Below, in pieces: positions 52,401 through 61,400 of a stretch of DNA of 64,000 nucleotides (positions within the stretch are counted from its first letter, which is position 1; every line of letters begins with the position of its first letter). The notes below the pieces were generated by a model. It was given only the letters and a program-made list of their open reading frames with translations. It searched no databases and was not told the origin of the DNA. Origin of the DNA: Terebella lapidaria (lineage: Eukaryota > Annelida > Polychaeta > Terebellida > Terebellidae). Both the position numbers and the translations under genes were made by a program. Where the stretch lies: assembly GCA_949152475.1 (NCBI GenBank), contig OX424555.1, positions 11,054,868 to 11,118,867 of the forward strand, written 5' to 3'.

Positions 52401-55400
52401 CTAAATGCCAGGTGTCCCATGCTGGCATTTTGGTGAGGTTTTGCGAAATCAGTACTGTATTGTGCCAATTAAATGGCCGTAGATTAGAGATTTTGGCAGC
52501 CACCCTGACTGTGAGTTAATCATTTGGTCAGTCCCTCAGGGGCTTGCTCTGTGTCAGTCTCTCTGATCAATATCCTGGCTATTTGCATGTTAAACCTATA
52601 CTTGGAAGGCCCAGGGAGACCATATTAACAACTGACTTAACCAGGTTAGGTTCCATATGCCAATTTATGTCCAGTATGAGAGGAAATAAGTTGTCGACTC
52701 CCGGCTCCTCCCCGCGAGGTCCCGCACGGCTTTGATGGGTAGCCGGGGAGCGGGGTATGTCGAGAGTCCCCATTGCTATGTGTGATGTTGTGAGGAGCGT
52801 GGCGTGACTTGGAGACAGTTACCGTGGTGATGTAAGGTCTCTCCCTGTCAGCCAATCTTACATAATGTCGCATGTCTGCAGAGCCGCATGCTCGTGCTAG
52901 TGACACCGGCTTTATGAGGTGTCAACGCTGGGCAGGCTCGACCCTCGGACGACTGATAGACAATAGCATGGCTTCATTTGTATGTAAATGTGAAAGTCTG
53001 TGACAAGTTTGTCACTGTGTTCTAATTTACGAACCATGGCAGACTGATGCTAAACCTTGACCATGATCTTGTATTTCTGTGTTGTCAAAATCATTCTTTT
53101 ATTGGCTTCTACATTTGTGTACCATGTTGAACAGGATTATTGTCAATTTATGATAAATAATTCATTAGCTCATTAACATTTTTATTGGGTTGTAACTTTT
53201 ATAAATTGCATTCATGGGACATGTCTCCTGATTGCTATACCATACTATACAATTTATTTTTAGCGCTGAAAATTTCTTTAACAATTTTAACTTGGTTACA
53301 TCACACATTACAATCATACACAATGGTACACGTTCACATAACATTCGTGAAGTTATGTAAAATCCAATAAAGCCATACCAAGCAACTTTTACCTGCTGAG
53401 GTTAGATGGTTACACATGATTGTTTATAAATGGTCACATACAGTGTAACAGTCCGTCACAGATTGACTGCTGTCATAATCCTGGGCCCAGTGATGCAGGG
53501 TTACAGAACTATAACTGTTACTTATGTAACAATTAGAACACAGCTCTCAAAGTGCCTAAGTATTTGGAGCAAGGTGAAAGTTTGACCTTGTCCTGCTAAT
53601 GTTGTGCAATACATTCAAGTGATTATCAGAAAATAATAGCAATATAACACTTGTTACTTGTTTGTTATCTGCCTGTTGTGGGTGGTGTATATACCGGGTA
53701 ATACCCGTGATAAATGTTTGCTTGCCCTAAACTGATATTTGTGGACACAAGAAATAATATTATAATACAATGGAGATTAATATTGTCAATATAGCATTAG
53801 AGAAAAAAATTAAATTTGGATAAAGTTCAGAATACTTATTGGAATTTTCATTGTTGAAAAAAATATTGATTCTTTTATTTACATTGTTGAAAATGTGTAT
53901 TCCTTTGTGTTCCACATAAAATAATGTTACAACTGACGAAATTACATTGGGTCCTAGTACATAATTACGTATATATGTACATGTGATAACAGGCCATAAA
54001 ATATTTATTGTTTCCTAAAATATTGTCCTCATACAATAAACCATCACTATTTTGTATCAGTTTTATCCATATAAATGTCACAAAGCCATAAAAACGCATT
54101 GATAGGCACAATGCTCTGTAATTCCAGTGTAACATGTATAACATGTAGAAGTATAGGCTAAATGTAGGCTATATTCTTGTTTCCTTTCATAGATGACAAG
54201 TTTATCATGCATCTCTCTGAGATAAATTTCAACTGCACCTATCTGAGATTGATCAGCTTGTGTTCTGTACACACAGGATGTTGTTTCTAGTTGATTGCAG
54301 ATTTGATCAGTAAACAATTATCTGACAAAAACATACAGTTTGATCACTGCCTAGTGCAATGAGAGGTGTTGTTATTATATGATAATTAAGTTGATGATTG
54401 TCCATTGTCTTGCACTGATGACTTGTACAGTTTTTACAGGGTGTTGCATAACTGCTGTGTTGGGAGACAATAGAGCAGGCCATGGATGGATGCTATCACT
54501 GGAGTATCACTCCATGCTGGCGTCATTGGCTCTAACAGGTCATGCAAAGGTTATAAAAAGGTCACTTTACTCATGATATAAAAAAAAACTGCTCAGGAAT
54601 GCACATCAAAGCCCGCCGAGGGACAGCGTTTTGAGAGCGCTAAAGTGATGGAGCGAAATGTGCAAATGAGACAAGAGTGGAGGCTTCAAACGTTTTGTTC
54701 ATGAACCTGTCCCCACGGTTACGTCAAATTGGCAGCCAGGCGAAGCACCCCCTGGGGTGAGTTGGCCTGAGTTTTTGAATCATTATCTTTCAAGTGAGTG
54801 GGGACCTTACACAAGGTTACATAAGATCTGTTTTAGTTGAGGCTTACAAGGCCAGTTGTATCTTTCTGGAGGGCCAGAGGAGTTTGAAATTCACCCTGCT
54901 CAATTGTTGGAGGTGACTTTCAATTCTTTTGAAATTTGAAAAGCCCATGAGACATAATAGGTGATAAAATCAGTTCGTGGGTGGGGGTGGGCTTGAGGGT
55001 GGGGCAGGAGCAAGGGGAGGGGGTGGTACTGATTTCACACCAGAGCCTGGGCAAGAGACAGTAGGGGTCAGACTAATTAATAACTGGTAACTCTCTGCTT
55101 TATGATTACAGCACAATGATACTTGCAACCTCTCACCATCTCCAAGGTATTCTTGAAAGGTATTCTTGACAAAACCAGCTCTTTCCTTTTAGCATGTTTA
55201 AAAATTCAAGTAAAACTTCAAATTTGAAATGGCAGTTGCTGGGTTTTTTGTTGTTGAATTAACTGAGTATTCACCAACGATTTAGGAAAGTGAAAGCTCA
55301 AACTCTCTCTAGGAATACAATATTACAATATGTCACCATGATATTCCAATTTTGCACAGATTTTTAATAAAATAACACATTTATGGAACATGTACAGGGA

Positions 55401-58400
55401 TACAGGACCGGTTGGTGTGTTTTGACCTCCCCTCTACCTTCTGTGTTAGAAATGCATGATTCAGTGCTCATCAAGGTTTAATGTGACAGGTTGAATAAGC
55501 ACCTGTACAAGTATGCATTATTACCCATGAAGCATGTAATAATGAGGCTGTGATACCTGCTGTGAGGATTCAATAAGTAGGGACTTCAACTGAGGTCACA
55601 CCAACTGTCAGGCTTTTGGCGGGAAACCTTGCATACTGAAACAAGTGGACCCACTGGACATGCATCCAATATAATATAGAACAGAATGTCAAAAATCAGA
55701 TTGAGATCAATAATAATAACCTTGATAATATAAACCATTCCCCAGCAGTACTTACAATAATCATCTAACCACCATAATATATTAGTACAATGCTAATGTT
55801 TAAACCATTTAATATATTGAACGGTTTTTGTATTGGAGCTGGAAATACTGATGACATGAAGTGTCACTGAAGCTGTGCTATATTATGGCTGTGTTGAATT
55901 TGATCATGAAATAAAATAGTCTGTATCAGTGAGAGCCCCCTGCCACCAGAGAGTGGTGACGAGGCTCGCGTGTGTCTCGCAGATCACAAGTTACCAACAC
56001 GTGTCACTGTTTGTGCTGGTGCTGGTTACTCCAATGACACCTGTCCCCTGGTCACGTCACTGTCACGCCACCCTCGCTCTGTTAGTCCGTTACCACGACG
56101 ACCTCCCTAACACACGAGGCTCACACTACATCTACGTAACTCGCCCGCCTCGTGTGCAGGGGCCTGGTCCGTGATTAATAAGATGCTCGCCACAAGATTG
56201 CCATGCTGCCAGTTGGACGAGTTATGTCACATTACTCAAGCTTGTGATGCAATGTTTTGAGCGGGAAGTTTTCTCGGAGGTGATCTGCTCTTTGTTGGTT
56301 CGATAAATTGGAGGGAAAGCCCAGGGATTGGAAGCCATGTGGCGGTGTTGGCTGGCGAGGCGATGCAGCAAGGTTGCCGAGAGGGCAACCTTCCTCGGGG
56401 CCAATTTATTTAAAGTATCCTTTAATTCCATGGCCGGACAGCCGCTGGTCTCTCCAGGCAGCACGCTGCACAGGAATTTGGAAGTTGCAGAGGGATGGGG
56501 GGAGGGGGACGGATTGGATTCAGGCTGGAGTGGTCAATGACATGATGAGCCACTGCAAAATAACAATAATGTTGAATAACACTGCAATGTCAGATGATCA
56601 TTTTTCATCATGTTCATTGGAAAACATGAATTACTCAACAGACATAGAAGTCTATGGCGCCCCGTTCGTGCCACCAAAAAGGGCATACGTATGAAATAAA
56701 AAGTCATACGTAGGAGATACTAACACATACGTATGAGATAACAAGTCATACGTAGGAGATACTAACTCATACGTAGGAGATACTAAGTCATACGTATGAG
56801 ATACTAACACATACGTATGAAATACTAAGTCATACGTAGGAGATAATATGACATATGTAGGAGATACTAAGTCATACGTATGAGATACTAACTTATTTCA
56901 TACGTATGAGATACTATCTCATACGTATGAGTTAGAAAAAAAATAAATTCTCTTTTTTGGTGGCACGATCGGGGCGCCATAGAAATCAGAAATATAATTC
57001 TGAGTCAACTAAAAGATTTCTCAATATTTTGAGTACTCATGAGTGACTTGAATATTATTAAGCAATCTGGAAAAGAGTCGTATTTTCCTGCATCCTCATT
57101 GATTTCTTTGTACACAAATATTGTGGACAGTGGGATTATAAACCTTAACCAAGATGTCCTCAGACTGATATACTTTACTTGTTGTAGCAGGTTAGAGATG
57201 ATGATTACATTTGTGTACTTGATGTTATGCAACCTTGTCCAATGGTGGTGCTGTTCTTCAAGAACAAATTATTGCATCATTAAAAACAACTTAGCATCAT
57301 GACCATTGCATCACTTCTATGTAATCTTGTTAGAGACAAACTATTTGCTCAACTTACCTGTACTCCCAGGTCTACAGTTAGTATATACACTGATACAGTT
57401 AGTATATATTAGCAAAAATAGTTGATAAAAGATTTGGTATTGCCGCTCATTGTAAATACTGTCGAGTGGGTCAGAAGTATGGTCTTTAGGTGACACCAGT
57501 CTATGACCCAGTGTTACTTTGTGTATTTTGTAGTTGTTCCGTGTGCTGCTGGGTCAGAAGTATGGTCTTTAGGTGACACCAGTCTATGACCCAGTCTTAC
57601 TTTGTGTATTTTGTAGTCGTTCCGTGTGCCGCTGGGCCAGAAGTATGGTCTTTAGGTGACACCAGTCTATGACCCAGTCTTACTTTGTGTATTTTGTAGT
57701 CGTTCTGTGTGCCGCTGGGTCAGAAGTATGGTCTTTAGGTGACACCAGTCTATGACCCAGTCTTACTTTGTGTATTTTGTAGTCATTCCGTGTGCCGCTG
57801 GGCCAGAAGTATGGTCTTTAGGTGACACCAGTCTATGACCCAGTCTTACTTTGTGTATTTTGTATTCATTCCGTGTGCCGCTGGGTCAGGAGTATGGTCT
57901 TTAGGTGACACCAGTCTATGACCCAGTCTTACTTTGTGTATTTTGTAGTCGTTCCGTGTGCCGCTGGGTCAGAAGTATGGTCTTTAGGTGACACCAGTCT
58001 ATGACCCAGTCTTACTTTGTGTATTTTGTAGTCGTTCCGTGTGCCGCAGGGTCAGAAGTATGGTCTTTAGGTGACACCGGTACATAACCCAGTCTTACTT
58101 TGTGTATTTTGTAGTTGTTCCGTGTGCCGCTGGGTCAGAAGTATGGTCTTTAGGTGGCATCAGTCTATGACCCAGTCTTACTTTGTGTATTTTGTAGTCG
58201 TTCCGTGTGCCGCTGGGTCAGAAGTATGGTCTTTAGGTGACACCGGTCCATAACCCAGTCTTACTTCGTGTATTTTGTAGTTGTTCCGTGTGCCACTGGG
58301 TCAGAAGTATGGTTTTTAGGTGACACCGGTCTATGACCCAGTCTTACTTTGTGTATTTTGTAGTTGTTCCGTGTGCCGCTGGGTCAGAAGTATGGTCTTC

Positions 58401-61400
58401 AGGTGACACCAGTCTATGACCCAGTCTTACTTTGTGTATTTTGAAGTCGTTCCGTGTGCCGCAAGGTTCGGAAGTATGGTCTTTAGGTGACACCAGTCTA
58501 TGACCCAGTCTTACTCTGTGTATTTTGTAGTTGTTTCGTGTGCCGCTGGGTCAGAAGTATGGTCTTCAGGTGACACCAGTCTATGACCCAGTCTTACTTT
58601 GTGTATTTTGAAGTCGTTCCGTGTGCCGCTGGGTCAGAAGTATGGTCTTTAGGTGACACGAGTCTATGACCCAGTCTTACTTTGTGTATTTTGTAGTTGT
58701 TTCGTGTGCCGCTGGGTCAGAAGTATGGTCTTTAGGTGACACCGGTCTATGACCCAGTCTTACTTTGTTTTTTTTTGTAGTCGTTCTGTGTGCCGCTGGG
58801 TCAGAAGTATGGTCTTTAGGTGACACCAGTCTATGACCCAGTCTTACTTTGTGTATTTTGTAGTCGTTCCATGTGCCGCTGGGTCAGAAGTATGGTCTTT
58901 AGGTGACACCAGTCTATGACCCAGTCTTACTTTGTGTATTTTGTAGTCGTTCCATGTGCCGCTGGGTCAGAAGTATGGTCTTTAGGTGACACCAGTCTAT
59001 GACCCAGTCTTACTTTGTGTATTTTGTAGTCGTTCCATGTGCCGCTGGGTCAGAAGTATGGTCTTTAGGTGACACCAGTCTATGACCCAGTCTTACTTTG
59101 TGTATTTTGTAGTCGTTCCATGTGCCGCTGGGTCAGAAGTATGGTCTTCAGGTGACACCAGTCTATGACCCAGTCTTTGTGTATTTTGTAGTCGTTCCGT
59201 GTGCCGCTGGGTCAGAAGTATGGTCTTTAGGTGACACCAGTCTATGACCCAGTCTTACTTGGTGTATTTTGTAGTCGTTCCGTGTGCCGCTGGGTCAGAA
59301 GTATGGTCTTTAGGTGACACCAGTCTATGACCCAGTCTTACTTGGTGTATTTTGTAGTCGTTCCGTGTGCCGCTGGGTCAGAAGTATGGTCTTCAGGTGA
59401 CACCAGTCTATGACCCAGTCTTTGTGTATTTTGTAGTCGTTCCGTTTGCCGCTGGGTCAGAAATATGGTCTTTAGGTTACACTAGTCTATCATTGAGTCT
59501 TACTTTGTGTATTTTGTAGTCGTTCCATGTGCCGCTGGGTCAGAAGTATGGTCTTTAGGTGACACCAGTCTATGACCCAGTCTTTGTGTATTTTGTAGTC
59601 GTTCCGTGTGCCGCTGGGTCAGAAGTATGGCTGTCCGTCCCAGACGACATGGATGTTGGCCATCAATTCGCTCTTCTCTGTCCTCAACACTGGCCTCCCC
59701 ATCGCACGCAAACAGGGTGAGTATCACACACATGAGTGTCCCCCCCCCCCCTCCCTCCCCGTCATACCAGTATAATAATTCACATCCATGGGATTCAAAA
59801 TTCATCTCTTCATTTCACAGAAGCAGCTTTTCAATCAATGTGGGTGGAGTTGGGTACTACTTTAGAAGACTTCCTGTTCTCGCAAAGGTAAGTTTCATCT
59901 TTTTCACAAAGATGGTATGAATCAGATTCAAATCCAGTTTATATTCTGATATATTGATTTAACCCGACGTTTCGTGTATTGTGGCATGTATTTCCAGCCC
60001 GCCCCCAGCCACGTTGTCTGTGGAGGACTATCAGCGGGACGAGGCCATCGACTGCCAGGTCTGTAAGCCAGTGGGGAGTCGTACTGCTAGGATTTCCCGA
60101 ACTTGTCCTCACATGATAATTTGGGAGTATGTGTATTTTAGTATTGCAATTGGTCTTATGATGTTTCTTTGTGATTTATACATCGCTACAGGTGATACAG
60201 TTGATCAGAGACGACATCTTACCCAGTGCCAAGTCCATGCCCCAAGAGTTTATTGTCATGGTGATGAACCTGTTGAATAGAGGATCAATCCACTCCGCTA
60301 CTTCTGCTGCTTTCGTTGGTTAGTTGATATACCTCAGTATCCTTATCACATATTTGGTACAGTATAACACATTTGAGTGACGATTATTGGAAGAAATTAA
60401 ATAAATAATATAAGTAACAATTAATTTGGTGTAACAAAAAAAAAACAGTCATCTTAAAACGATGCTTTCTGTCAGAGGGTCGTGTTTTATGGAAGGAAAG
60501 ACCAGGTAAAGTCCATGTACATGTACAATGGACCCATATCAATGTTTGAAATCTGTCTCCCGCACACAGTGTGTGGATTGACTGGAACTATGGTGGTGGA
60601 AATATAACCTTAATATCCAGAGAGTTTGTGGTAAATTCAGACCAAAATTTGACCACAATTTACTTTTACGGCAAAAAGTGCACAAGGAATTTTTTTTCAT
60701 TTTTGTCAACGAAATGAAATATTCTGTTGAAATTTGTACACTGCACTTATGATATATCTCGATATATCTTGATACATTTTTGATACTCTGCATCATGAAC
60801 ATTAAACATCTATCCACACAAAATATTGTTTGCCAAAAAATACTGAATGCTCATTGTCCATGAGCACAGTTAGAATCTTGCTAAATATCACATTTTACTT
60901 ATTTGTCTACTTGGTTCAAAAAGACCAATTTTTATCGACTCTATCTATGCTCCTTTGGTTTTTCATTAATATTGATGATTATGATAATAATGAGCTGATA
61001 ACTACATAATGATGACCATTGCTTACTGAATGCATTATGACCTCACTCTTACCCATTACCACCTCCTTTGATACATTATGAATGTTCCACAGATGAGTGG
61101 GTACATTATGATGGGACATTGCTGACATTATGACTTCACCTAATATACACTGTTGCATTGTGATCTACCTACATGTATTGAACAACTTCTATACTATACA
61201 ACTCTATGTGCGCAAACATGACACTGACCTCGATATCTTGTCCATCTCTACCCCACAGATACGGAGTCAAGCAGGAAGCTGCGGGAGGAGTTTGCCAAGG
61301 CGTGTTTCGAGACGTTGCTTCAGTTCTCATTCATCACACAGCAGCAGCAGGGTGGCACCTCGGAGCAGGGCGCCATCACGAAGCTGGCCGTCTCGTCACT

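Noticed and set aside
57466-59598. The 83-bp array as a series of genuine coding exons of MON2
   Set aside because: Each unit ends in TAG in the gene's frame, and MON2 homologues contain this block only once.
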